NCBI GenBank assembly: GCA_032251315.1
Contig: JAVVEE010000060.1
Coordinates: forward strand, 1-15,660
Reading direction: 5' to 3'
DNA: 15,660 nt
Origin: LH-M37 sp032251315
Lineage (GTDB): Bacteria > Pseudomonadota > Gammaproteobacteria > SZUA-229
Positions 7,165 to 14,120 of this stretch are shown piece after piece. Each line of letters begins with the position of its first letter. Position 1 is the stretch's first letter. Made by a program: the position numbers and the translations under genes. The notes below the pieces were generated by a model. That model had not been told where the DNA came from. It was given only the letters and a program-made list of their open reading frames with translations, and ran no database searches.

Positions 7165-7922
7165 TGGCGCGTCCCCAGAATAATTCCATACGCATGTAAC
7201 TCCTGTAATGTACTTAATCCGCCTTGCATAACAACCTCGGGGTTGGGGTGATTCATTTCCTTCGCGATTTGAGCCAATGCCTGCTGGCCGCTCATGTCTG
7301 TATTGTTTTCCAGTAGGTGAAATAGACGCGCGGTGACCGGATTAATTTCCATGAATTTAACCTTGTCCTCGCTATTGCGATAGACCAGCAGATAACTGGG
7401 TTGTTCCGGTGTCAGTGCGGGTAAGTAATCGGGTGACATTTTATGCACCGGCAATGTGTAAGCCAGTGACCAGGCCAGCGGTGACAGTGCCGGCTGTCCC
7501 GATAAGAGGTCGCCGTTCGTATCAATACCTTCCAGCGGGCTGGTTTCATCAGCAACGCTCAATGCTAATTCGACCCATTCATAGTGTGCCAGTTCCAGTA
7601 AACCGGTGGGGTCTTCGGGCTGAGGCTCACGTTCATTTTGAAGATAAGCCAGAAACTCCTGTGCAATTTCCAGAAAGTACGGACTTTGACTTTTATGCCG
7701 TGAAAAAAAGTCACGCACCATGCGGTGCCAGTCTTCATCGCTGTAAATACGGCGGATAACAGGAAAACCGCGGGCCAGAAAACCTTCAATATTATTGTAA
7801 AACAGATCGCGATAAATGCCCATGCGCCTGTCTTCAATGCCGGCGGGTGCCGGATTTTTTTCCGGATCGCGCAGGTGCGCAGTGAAAGTGTACTGAATGT
7901 CTTTGAAGTTTTCTTTAGCCAC
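7161..7922 (-). CDS. hvfC: HvfC/BufC-like RiPP maturation partner (DUF2063)
   Basis: This cytoplasmic protein of 253 residues belongs to the DUF2063 family, the partner of DUF692 enzymes in methanobactin-like (MbnC), Haemophilus (HvfC) and bufferin (BufC) systems, where it helps present the precursor peptide. The N-terminal helical part includes RMGIYRDLFYNNIEGFL (33-49), GFPVIRRIY (52-60) and SPYFLEIAQEFLAYL (80-94). The C-terminal domain carries NPVTARLFHLLEN (194-206). Translation starts at a GTG, and the first eight bases overlap the end of hvfB. An ATGA overlap joins it to the next gene. Family membership is clear. The precise role comes from known homologous systems. Confidence 0.92.
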   Translation of the reverse strand: MAKENFKDIQYTFTAHLRDPEKNPAPAGIEDRRMGIYRDLFYNNIEGFLARGFPVIRRIYSDEDWHRMVRDFFSRHKSQSPYFLEIAQEFLAYLQNEREPQPEDPTGLLELAHYEWVELALSVADETSPLEGIDTNGDLLSGQPALSPLAWSLAYTLPVHKMSPDYLPALTPEQPSYLLVYRNSEDKVKFMEINPVTARLFHLLENNTDMSGQQALAQIAKEMNHPNPEVVMQGGLSTLQELHAYGIILGTRQ

Positions 7923-8808
7923 GGGCCTGCTCGTTGTTAGTGCTGGGGATTGCGTACTTATGTTGCCGCAGTTTTATCTGCTCAATTTCGGTTAACAGCT
8001 CGGCAACGGGCGGAATATTAAAGTCACGTTCCAGCAAAGTCGGGAATGCACCAAAGTGTTGGTAGGTTTTCTCAAGCAACTGCCAGACGTTATCGATAAC
8101 GTCCGCGCCGTGAGTATCAACAATTAAATCGTCAGCTTCATTATAGTGCCCGGCGATGTGGCCGTAAGCAATACGCTCTGCGGGCAGGGCCTGCATAAAC
8201 ACCACCGGGTCATAACCGTGATTGATAGAGTTGACATAAATGTTGTTGACATCAAGCAGCAGTTTGCAGTCGGCTTCATCCAGCACCGCTTTGATGAAGT
8301 CAATTTCCTGCATTTCAGCGCCGGGCGCAGGTGTGTAGTAGGAGGCGTTCTCCATGGCGATCTGCTGGCCGAGAATATCCTGCACGCGTCTGATGCGGCT
8401 GGCGACGTGATGCACGGCCTCTTCGGTAAAGGGAATGGGCAGCAGGTCATAAAGATGGCCATCATCAGAGCAGTAGCTTAGATGTTCAGAATAGAACTTG
8501 ATGCCGTGTTCACGCATGAGTTTGCCGATAGCTTTCACCAGCGATTCATCCAGTTCAGCAGGCCCGCCGATGGAAAGTGACAGGCCATGCAGGAGAAAAT
8601 CAAAACGCTCGGTGAAGGCGCGGAATTTCTTGCCGTAAGCGCCACCGATGCCAATCCAGTTTTCCGGCGCAACCTCCATGAAATCAACCTGATCGGTACG
8701 GATGCTCGCCATCTCATCCATAACTTCACGGCGCAGACCGAGACCGGCGCCATGCACGGGGTATTCCTGATTAAAATAATGGTGATTAGTTGTGGTCATT
8801 GGAAGCAT
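7915..8808 (-). CDS. hvfB: HvfB/BufB-like DUF692 multinuclear iron RiPP oxidase
   Basis: DUF692 enzymes (MbnB, HvfB, BufB) use two or three iron ions and oxygen to convert precursor cysteines into copper-binding heterocycles or thioamides. The 297-residue TIM-barrel protein shows the expected metal-ligand pattern: H74 in HGLSLSIGG, H109 in SEHLSY, E153-N154 in MENASYY, D186 in LLLDVNNIYVNS, H217 and H221 in HIAGH, D231-H233 in DTHG and E260 in LLERDFN. The start is either the ATG at 8808 or the one at 8799; neither has a strong ribosome binding site. It follows the precursor gene across a 270-base gap and overlaps hvfC by eight bases. Confidence 0.95.
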   Translation of the reverse strand: MLPMTTTNHHYFNQEYPVHGAGLGLRREVMDEMASIRTDQVDFMEVAPENWIGIGGAYGKKFRAFTERFDFLLHGLSLSIGGPAELDESLVKAIGKLMREHGIKFYSEHLSYCSDDGHLYDLLPIPFTEEAVHHVASRIRRVQDILGQQIAMENASYYTPAPGAEMQEIDFIKAVLDEADCKLLLDVNNIYVNSINHGYDPVVFMQALPAERIAYGHIAGHYNEADDLIVDTHGADVIDNVWQLLEKTYQHFGAFPTLLERDFNIPPVAELLTEIEQIKLRQHKYAIPSTNNEQARG

Positions 8809-8857
8809 CCGAGACGGTTTCGATGAGGTATTCAGGCTGGTTTAACCCGAAAACAAC

Positions 8858-8885
8858 ATAATAAAGTATGTGACAGCAAATTCAA
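8858..8885 (-). promoter_or_regulatory. candidate internal promoter for hvfB
   Basis: On the minus strand, TTGAAT (8880-8885) and TATTAT (8858-8863, five of six bases of the -10 consensus) are separated by 16 bases. Transcription would begin about 40 bases before the hvfB start. With the hairpin just upstream, this would let the enzyme genes be expressed separately from the precursor. Not tested. Confidence 0.45.
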
Positions 8886-9026
8886 TGCAGTTGTTCATAA
8901 ATACAGGCTATTATTTTGATTCGGTCTGCATTAGCTATGTTCGGGGTAAATTAAGCGTTACTCAGGTTATTCAGCCAACAGACTGTACCGCCAGGAAGAA
9001 ATTTTGAAGGGAAAGTCCTTGTTCAA

Positions 9027-9066
9027 CCAAAAAAAACCCGAAGAGCGAACTCCCTGGTTTTTTTGG
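9027..9066 (-). terminator. terminator or attenuator after the hvfA precursor gene
   Basis: Beginning 13 bases after the hvfA stop, the minus strand reads an A-run, ACC, GGGAG-TTCG-CTCTT, then GG and a run of eight T. The stem has a four-base TTCG loop, with two G-T pairs and a mismatch, and A/T-run flanks. It is a plausible but imperfect intrinsic terminator. In RiPP operons such a site after the precursor gene often keeps downstream enzyme levels low. Confidence 0.6.
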
Positions 9067-9078
9067 AAGAAACGGCGT

Positions 9079-9381
9079 TTAGTTACTAGCGCCGCATTTG
9101 GCTTCACCGCATTTACCTTCCTTCTCTTTTTCACTGGATTTATCCCCTTCGCCACATTTTCCTTCTTTATCCTTTTCTTTGGCTTTGTCATTCGACTTGC
9201 CGTTTTCATCACTCTTGCCCTCACCACATTTGCCTTCCACCGCTGCAACCTGCAAGTAACCGGCGTTCAGTTTTTGCATGCCGAAAGGGTTTTCATCAGC
9301 ATTGGACAAAGGTACAGCTGCCATCGAAGCTATAAAAGTCGCCCCTATAGCAATAGATACAGATTTTTTAAAATTAGACAT
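9079..9381 (-). CDS. hvfA: HvfA/bufferin-type copper-binding RiPP precursor
   Basis: This 100-residue precursor is the substrate of the DUF692/DUF2063 pair. Residues 1-28 are a Sec signal peptide (KK, then a hydrophobic core, ending SNA before DENPF). NPFGMQKLNAGYLQVA (31-46) is the conserved leader-like block of the family. The rest is low-complexity Lys/Glu/Gly/Asp/Ser sequence with three EGKCG boxes (49-53, 73-77, 88-92) and a fourth EAKCG (93-97). Cysteines are at 52, 76, 91 and 96. In characterised homologues such cysteines become copper-binding groups; here this is inferred. AGGAGC upstream is a good ribosome binding site, and a Fur-like box lies further upstream. Confidence 0.93.
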   Translation of the reverse strand: MSNFKKSVSIAIGATFIASMAAVPLSNADENPFGMQKLNAGYLQVAAVEGKCGEGKSDENGKSNDKAKEKDKEGKCGEGDKSSEKEKEGKCGEAKCGASN

Positions 9382-9429
9382 AATTGTGTGCTCCTGACAG
9401 TGAGTCGAATTAGAAACAAACGCGATGAG

Positions 9430-9457
9430 TTTATCCCGTTCTCATTGCTAACGACAA
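9430..9457 (-). promoter_or_regulatory. candidate hvfA promoter
   Basis: On the minus strand, TTGTCG (9452-9457) and GATAAA (9430-9435) are 16 bases apart, each matching four of six consensus bases. Transcription would start about 45 bases before the ATG. The -35 element overlaps the Fur-like box, as expected for an iron-repressed promoter. Confidence 0.4.
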
Positions 9458-9471
9458 GCATTATCATTAAA
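9453..9471 (-). promoter_or_regulatory. candidate Fur box upstream of hvfA
   Basis: The minus-strand 19-mer TTTAATGATAATGCTTGTC matches the classical GATAATGATAATCATTATC box at 14 of 19 positions, including an unbroken TAATGATAAT. It overlaps the candidate -35 element. If real, the copper-peptide operon would be derepressed when iron is short, when its iron enzyme must be made. Confidence 0.45.
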
Positions 9472-9747
9472 AGTTCATCATAAAGTAACAGGGTTTATAT
9501 GGTATTTATTGCAGTGCATCTAAGGTTTTTGCTTGAGAATAAAACCGATATTTAGAAGGGAGCAGGTTTTATGATGATGCCGTCCAGAGTAGCGATAGGA
9601 CTGATTTGATTTTGGCGATTTAGTGAGGCCAGACTGACTATTGTAATATAAATTTTGTGGGTTCATTGAGATTGCGTAAGCAGAAATCGTAGGTGTAAAA
9701 AACTGTTTTGGACATTTTTCAGGTAAGCTTCACAGGGAAAGTAAAAC

Positions 9748-9815
9748 CGAAAACCGTGGTAGGAACACAGTTGTTTCTAATATTAGTGAATACCTTAATC
9801 CTACCTCGGTTTTCG
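9748..9815. repeat. 17-bp inverted repeat upstream of the sulfotransferase gene
   Basis: The arms at 9748-9764 and 9799-9815 pair at 16 of 17 positions around a 34-base loop. There is no T-run after either arm. It could be a transcription stop, an operator or the remains of an insertion; the sequence does not decide. Confidence 0.7.
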
Positions 9816-9922
9816 TTACAGATAATTGGTAATAGTCATGATAATCAATTATTTTGATGAAATTAAATGTGAAAATTACAGTTATAGGCTGGTGTAAAAA
9901 ACTGAAATACTGAGGGCGCGTT

Positions 9923-10624
9923 ATGATTTCACATGAAAATAAATGCATATTTGTCCACATTCCAAAAGTGGCCGGGACAAGTATTATCAGTGTATTCGAT
10001 GATAAGGTTAAGGCAGAAACTAAAAATAGGCCGTTCTTACCATTTGATCCTGATGTGAATAAGTTTGACCCACCCCCGACACATTTTCGCATTGCAGATT
10101 ATGTTAAATATGGGCATGTGTCTAAAGAAATATTTGATGAATATTTCAAATTTTCGTTCGTTCGTAATCCATGGGATAGAATCGTTTCTGAATATAAATA
10201 CAGAAGACATGCATCACGATATGATTTCAAAACATTTTTATTTGAGCATTTTCCAAAACCATTATGGAGTGATGAATATTGCCATGTTATTCCACAGTAT
10301 GATTTTCTATATGAAAAAGATGGCCGATGCCTGATGGATTTTATTGGAAAGTTTGAAAATATCCAGCATGATTTTAACGTCGTTTGCAGTAAATTAGGCT
10401 TGCCGGATAAGATATTGGGACACAAAAACAAATCACTCAGCTTATTCAGACGGGAAAATAATCTTTATCAGGTATTAAAAACCATACATGATTATTTTAG
10501 TGTTACACAGAAAATGAATACCTTTTCCAGGTATACAGAATATTATGATCAGGAGTCGGTAGACTTTGTCGCTCAGTTATATCGAAAGGATATCGAGACA
10601 TTCGAATATATATTTGGTGAGTGA
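9923..10624 (+). CDS. sulfotransferase family 2-like protein
   Basis: This 233-residue enzyme probably transfers sulfate from PAPS to a carbohydrate or surface glycan. The 5'-phosphosulfate loop is HIPKVAGTSI at residues 12-21, and the 3'-phosphate motif is SFVRNPWDRIVSEY at 78-91; both are standard for carbohydrate sulfotransferases. The acceptor is unknown. The start has GAGGG seven bases upstream. Codon use is much richer in A and T than in neighbouring genes, and the gene stands alone in an AT-rich segment, which suggests horizontal transfer from a surface-polysaccharide locus. No glycosyltransferase is nearby. Confidence 0.88.
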   Translation: MISHENKCIFVHIPKVAGTSIISVFDDKVKAETKNRPFLPFDPDVNKFDPPPTHFRIADYVKYGHVSKEIFDEYFKFSFVRNPWDRIVSEYKYRRHASRYDFKTFLFEHFPKPLWSDEYCHVIPQYDFLYEKDGRCLMDFIGKFENIQHDFNVVCSKLGLPDKILGHKNKSLSLFRRENNLYQVLKTIHDYFSVTQKMNTFSRYTEYYDQESVDFVAQLYRKDIETFEYIFGE

Positions 10625-10867
10625 TCTGGTTTTGTAGTGACATGAAGTTATGAGTCAGTCCTTGACTGTTATCAGCACGTTAAAAAAACTAAAAATGGCA
10701 AAAACGTTTGGTTTGACAGCTTATAAATGAATCAGAACACTATTGATATTGTTTTTATCAATAGAGCAGTAATCTTGATTTTCGTTTGTGGTTGTGTAAT
10801 AAATTACACTCAAATGATCTAAAGAAATATAAATATTTCAATTTAATACACTGTTATGTAAAAAAAA
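10625..10867. other. AT-rich intergenic segment with two dyads
   Basis: No gene was found. CTATTGATA / TATCAATAG (10740-10748 with 10756-10764) is a perfect 9-bp inverted repeat with a seven-base loop. GAAATAT-AA-ATATTTC (10824-10839) is a perfect 16-bp palindrome 28 bases before the next gene. Such dyads arise easily in AT-rich DNA, so an operator role is only possible. Confidence 0.5.
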
Positions 10868-11184
10868 ATGACGGAGTCCGATTGGAAGATATTCAAGAAA
10901 ATACATGAAAAGGCTATCGAAAGCTTTTGCGAAGAATCATTCAAAGAATTTAGTGAAGTAATAAATAATAAAGACGAGCATGTTCATGACAGGTATTTGT
11001 TGCTTTATGACCTGGTGCAAAATAGAAATAAACAAATGCGGCGATTATTTGATAGTCTCAGCAGAAATAATGCGCCTTTACAGCTTTTTCCATGCGTGGC
11101 GAAGGCCTGGCAGATGAGGCGCTGCTGAGTAAGCTGTCTGACGAATTTCTCCAGGCCACCGATCCTGATCGGCTAAGATGGTGA
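10868..11184 (+). pseudogene. frameshifted small conserved gene of unknown function
   Basis: The open frame from 10868 codes for 86 residues (begins MTESDWKIFKKIHEKA) and stops at 11128. From the T-run at 11085-11089 the sensible continuation lies in another frame: MRGEGLADEALLSKLSDEF and on to a stop at 11182-11184. Adding one T to the run of five would join both parts into a protein of about 105 residues with a normal helical, acidic C-terminus. The N-terminal part resembles small conserved proteobacterial proteins of unknown function. The break may be a real mutation, a sequencing or assembly error in the homopolymer, or slippage during expression. Confidence 0.7.
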
Positions 11185-11313
11185 AATCCACAAAGCAAGG
11201 CAGGATGCAATAAACGCAGAGCATTGCGCGATTTTAAACTGAAAATTTCTATACGCCCGGTGTCGTTTTAGGTTATAAATGCCTCTTCACGTTAACCGCC
11301 TGAGGCTATCTGA

Positions 11314-11973
11314 TTGTCCACGACCTATTTAACGCAGGCACCTACTAATGGCGATGTCTTTGACCGCATCAGCGAAGCGCTGAAGCATCAGGGCTATATT
11401 GTTCTCGACGAAGTGTTTACGGTCGAGCAGTTGCAGTCGCTGTTTATCGATATCAAGCAGACCGATAGTGAGAATTTTCATCAGGCTGGGATTGGTCGGG
11501 AGCAGGTGCATCAGCTTAACCCGTTTGTGCGCCGTGACCGTATCTGCTGGCTGGATATGTCGCATCCGCCCACCCGGTTTTATCTGCAATGGGCGGAGCA
11601 GCTTCGGCTGCACCTGAATCGGGCGCTGTTTCTCGGGCTGTTCGATTATGAAAGCCATTACGCGCATTACTTCGCCGGGGCGTTTTATAAAAAGCATCTG
11701 GATGTCTTCAAGGACGATTCCAGCCGTCGCCTGTCGAGCATTTTATATCTGAACCCCGCCTGGCAGCCCGGCGATGGCGGCGAACTGGTGCTGTATGCGC
11801 CGGATGATAGCCGGGTTCTGGAAACGGTGTCGCCCGCGTTTGGAGCCATGGTTGTTTTCCTGAGCGAAGAGTTTCCGCATGAGGTACTGCCTACCCGATG
11901 TTCACGTTACAGCCTGACCGGCTGGTACAGGGTTAATGCCACAACGGCGGTTAAACTGGATCCGCCTGCATAG
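11314..11973 (+). CDS. 2OG-Fe(II) oxygenase, prolyl-hydroxylase-like
   Basis: This cytoplasmic dioxygenase uses iron, oxygen and 2-oxoglutarate. The 219-residue protein shows the iron-binding triad H128-x-D130 (YKKHLDVF) and H189 (EFPHEV), and R198 (RYSLTGWYR) for 2-oxoglutarate. It ends soon after the double-stranded beta-helix core, so there is no extra domain. The start is a TTG at 11314 with TGAGG eight bases upstream. Homologues of this size include bacterial prolyl hydroxylases acting on proteins such as EF-Tu, but the substrate here cannot be read from the sequence. GC content and codon use are host-like again from here on. Confidence 0.9.
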   Translation: MSTTYLTQAPTNGDVFDRISEALKHQGYIVLDEVFTVEQLQSLFIDIKQTDSENFHQAGIGREQVHQLNPFVRRDRICWLDMSHPPTRFYLQWAEQLRLHLNRALFLGLFDYESHYAHYFAGAFYKKHLDVFKDDSSRRLSSILYLNPAWQPGDGGELVLYAPDDSRVLETVSPAFGAMVVFLSEEFPHEVLPTRCSRYSLTGWYRVNATTAVKLDPPA

Positions 11974-12022
11974 CAGAAAGTGGTGCTATTTTTGAAATAT
12001 TTTATTAAAGTTTGAGTTGGTT

Positions 12023-12319
12023 ATGAAAAAAACATTTAAGTTAAGCCATGAAAAGATCAAGACACCAAGGCTGGTGGAAGCCATCAAGCATGAGGTGAGT
12101 AAATATATAAAACGGGAACGTAGAAAGGCCTTGCCGGAAGGCGAAGATTACTGGGATTTTGACTGCCGCTATGGTGTTGATGAGGCCGGTAGTGAGGCTA
12201 TCCATCTCAGCGAGATTAACAAGTGTATTAGTGAGGCTGAATCGCAGCAGCTGGAAGCCTTTTATCTGGAAGTGATGGTGAAGCCCAGCCGCCGTAAAAA
12301 GACGCCTGATGAAGAATAA
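12023..12319 (+). CDS. DUF6172-like small protein
   Basis: This is a 98-residue soluble, charged protein. I place the start at the ATG at 12023 (MKKTFKLSHEKIK), preceded by TGAG at a short distance, rather than at a TTG two codons upstream. Segments KTPRLVEAIKHEVSKYIKRERRK, DYWDFDCRYG and INKCISEAESQQLEAFYLEV (shown here in pieces) match the DUF6172 type as I remember it. Its function is unknown. It lies 49 bases after the oxygenase and may share its transcript. Confidence 0.75.
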   Translation: MKKTFKLSHEKIKTPRLVEAIKHEVSKYIKRERRKALPEGEDYWDFDCRYGVDEAGSEAIHLSEINKCISEAESQQLEAFYLEVMVKPSRRKKTPDEE

Positions 12320-12381
12320 GGTGTTGGATGTAAAGTGCAATGATGTTTTATTTTCGTAAGGCGATTAAAAAATACATCTGC

Positions 12382-12417
12382 CATCAGGGTACTCAATTCT
12401 GAATTGACAACCTGATG
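12382..12417 (+). promoter_or_regulatory. nested dyad in the mipA leader
   Basis: CATCAGG (12382-12388) pairs with CCTGATG (12411-12417), and inside them TCAATTC-T-GAATTGA (12393-12407) is a perfect 15-bp dyad. It ends eight bases before the mipA start codon, so it overlaps the region where ribosomes bind. It may be an operator or a translational hairpin. A TTGACA (12404-12409) within it lacks a matching -10. Confidence 0.5.
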
Positions 12418-12425
12418 AAATAGTT

Positions 12426-13232
12426 ATGCGAAAAACGTTACTCAACATCCTATTTTTACTTACTGCGTTATATTCTTCGCAGTCAGGCGCACAGGATATC
12501 ATTTGGGATCTGGGTGCGGGCGCGGCGACATTCAATCTTAGTCTGTACCCGGGTTCTGCGGACAAGATTAATTATACGGTGCCAATGCCTTATTTTACGC
12601 TGTTAGCCGAAAAGCTGGAGATAGATCGGAGCATTCGCACGTTTCTTTTTAAGACTAAATATGTGGCGCTGGATCTGAGTCTGGGCTTGGGTATTCCTGT
12701 GGACAGCGAAGACAGTGGCGCACGCGAGGGTATGCCCGATCTTGATGCGATCGCGCAGCTGGGGCCTTCGCTGGAATTTATTCTGGTTAAACCGGCGAAA
12801 GATCGAATGAGCCTGCATTTTGAACTGCCGTTAAGGGCTGCAGTGGCCACGGATTTCAAAAGTAGCAGTCATGAAGGCTGGTTACTGGAACCGCAGTTCA
12901 GCCTTGAAAAACGTAGACTGTATAAGTCCGGACTGGCGATGAAACTCACCCTGGGGGTTAATTATGCAACGCGCGATTTTCATGCTTATTATTATGAGGT
13001 GGCATCGAGTTTTGCTACGTCATCACGGCCCGCTTATATTTCGGAAAAGGGCTATGGCGGTGCGTTTGCTAACCTGAGTGCCAGCTGGCGTGAAGGCAAC
13101 TTAATCTGGTGGACTTTGTTGCAGTACCGGAACCTGAACGGAGCGGTGTTTGAAGACAGCCCATTGGTTGAGCAGAAGCACTCTTATTTAATCGGCGTCG
13201 GCTTTGCCTGGGTGTTTGCACAGAATTTGTGA
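12426..13232 (+). CDS. MipA/OmpV-family outer membrane protein
   Basis: This is a 268-residue outer-membrane beta-barrel. A signal peptide covers residues 1-22 (cleavage after SGA before QD). The family pattern appears at once: IWDLGAGAATFNLSLYPGS, then a VPMPYFTL segment, followed by alternating hydrophobic strands (TKYVALDLSLGLGI, LAMKLTLGVNYA, SYLIGVGFAWVF). MipA/OmpV members are linked to peptidoglycan-synthesis scaffolding, osmotic or antimicrobial response; which applies here is unknown. The gene is monocistronic by context, with a dyad before it and a hairpin after it. Confidence 0.88.
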   Translation: MRKTLLNILFLLTALYSSQSGAQDIIWDLGAGAATFNLSLYPGSADKINYTVPMPYFTLLAEKLEIDRSIRTFLFKTKYVALDLSLGLGIPVDSEDSGAREGMPDLDAIAQLGPSLEFILVKPAKDRMSLHFELPLRAAVATDFKSSSHEGWLLEPQFSLEKRRLYKSGLAMKLTLGVNYATRDFHAYYYEVASSFATSSRPAYISEKGYGGAFANLSASWREGNLIWWTLLQYRNLNGAVFEDSPLVEQKHSYLIGVGFAWVFAQNL

Positions 13233-13250
13233 GTGCTGTAATGGAAGAAT

Positions 13251-13272
13251 AGTCCGCGGAAGAACGCGGACT
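13251..13272. terminator. hairpin between convergent mipA and DUF1496-like genes
   Basis: AGTCCGCG and CGCGGACT form a perfect GC-rich 8-bp stem with a six-base loop, 18 bases after the mipA stop. Neither side has a good T-run, so termination would be weak or factor-assisted. It is positioned to serve both convergent genes. Confidence 0.55.
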
Positions 13273-13317
13273 AATGCCTTGTTTGTAAATATGTAGCTTG
13301 TACCCAACAGCAAACAC

Positions 13318-13563
13318 TCACGGGTTGTCGGGGTCTGATGAGCCGGCCGGGGTCCAGATGCCGTAGACGCATTTGAGTAATGAGGTGCCGCTTTTGATAT
13401 AAGTGCCGTTGGGGAAGCTCTGGTCGTTGAAATAGCAGAGCGGTTCACCGGGTATCGCCTGGCGTATGACATCGGTTTCATCGTCATTCTCTTCGGCAAT
13501 GGGCGAGTTTTTTAATTCAGGGTCGGGTGCGCCGAGGTCGCGGGTGTATTTGAATTCAGTCAT
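13318..13563 (-). CDS. DUF1496-like small protein
   Basis: This is an 81-residue soluble protein. I start it at the ATG at 13563 (MTEFKYTRDLG) because GGAGAG lies just upstream, not at an ATG 13 codons earlier. The C-terminal half PLCYFNDQSFPNGTYIKSG, then LLKCVYGIWTPAG, has the cysteine/aromatic pattern of DUF1496 (YnjH-type) proteins, with two cysteines that could bind metal or pair. Unlike many DUF1496 proteins it has no signal peptide; its first half is acidic and probably disordered. Function unknown. Confidence 0.7.
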   Translation of the reverse strand: MTEFKYTRDLGAPDPELKNSPIAEENDDETDVIRQAIPGEPLCYFNDQSFPNGTYIKSGTSLLKCVYGIWTPAGSSDPDNP

Positions 13564-14120
13564 GATGCCATCTCTCCTTATTAGGTCTGGTTTTGTTAGC
13601 AATTGTGCTCGGTGATGATTAAGTGCAATTTAATTTATGCTTCAGCAATGGCTTTTCTGTGAAATTTTAAAATCTTGAAGTTGCTCATGCAGTGCATGTT
13701 AATCGCTGCTGATTTTCTCTAGTATGCTGATGCGCAGTTGAATTTTCAAATCACCGTTAGCATTGCCATATATTCAAAAAGGCCACCGTCGTGCAGAACT
13801 GCAGCGTCTGAAGCTCTAACACAACGCTGGTTATCGCGATAACATTCTCCATGGTAAGAGTAGAATATAGCTAACCGCAGGGATTATGTTGCTCATAAAT
13901 ATACCACCGGGGCGAAAAAAGTCGCCGCAGTAAAATTGCTGGATTTGGCTTTGACCGGCGTCGCGGCCATGGCGCGAATTGGACGCTGCATTGAATGATG
14001 CGCCCGCCTCATGCAAACTGGGATGCGAGTGGCTGTCGGATTTAGGATGAATTGGCTGCGGAAGTGGGAGAGCGGCTCCGCCACCATCACCATAACTATA
14101 ATAACAAGGGACAATAATTT
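13564..14120. other. 557-base intergenic region before the symporter gene
   Basis: No convincing gene. A perfect 13-bp palindrome CATGCAGTGCATG lies at 13686-13698, and a weak -10-like TAGTAT at 13720-13725. The second half is GC-rich and could be a long 5' leader of the symporter. A 37-codon open frame starting at 14011 ends by overlapping the symporter ATG (ATGA at 14121-14124), but its composition is not protein-like. AAGGGA about eleven bases before the ATG is the ribosome binding site. Confidence 0.5.

Larger units (their letters stand above)
9382..9922. other. 541-base intergenic region upstream of hvfA and the sulfotransferase gene
   Basis: No convincing gene is present. The left end holds the hvfA promoter region. 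An inverted repeat has 17-bp arms with one mismatch, at 9748-9764 (CGAAAACCGTGGTAGGA) and 9799-9815. A 14-base direct repeat, GGTGTAAAAAACTG, occurs at 9692-9705 and 9891-9904 and brackets the inverted repeat. GAGGG at 9912-9916 is the ribosome binding site of the next gene. Base composition shifts here towards AT. Confidence 0.6.

Noticed and set aside
9004..9483. Long open frame on the plus strand (159 codons) across the hvfA region
   Set aside because: It is the antisense shadow of hvfA and its promoter; the Phe-rich translation arises from the Lys/Glu-rich precursor, and the minus-strand frame has a signal peptide, family motif and ribosome binding site.
9568..9612. Short frame after AGGGAGCAGG (starts ATGATGATG)
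   Set aside because: It has a good ribosome-binding-like sequence but stops after about a dozen codons.
9829..9858. Second Fur-like sequence (TGATAATCAATTATTTTGA)
   Set aside because: Only the left half fits; the right half is out of register, and the region is AT-rich throughout.
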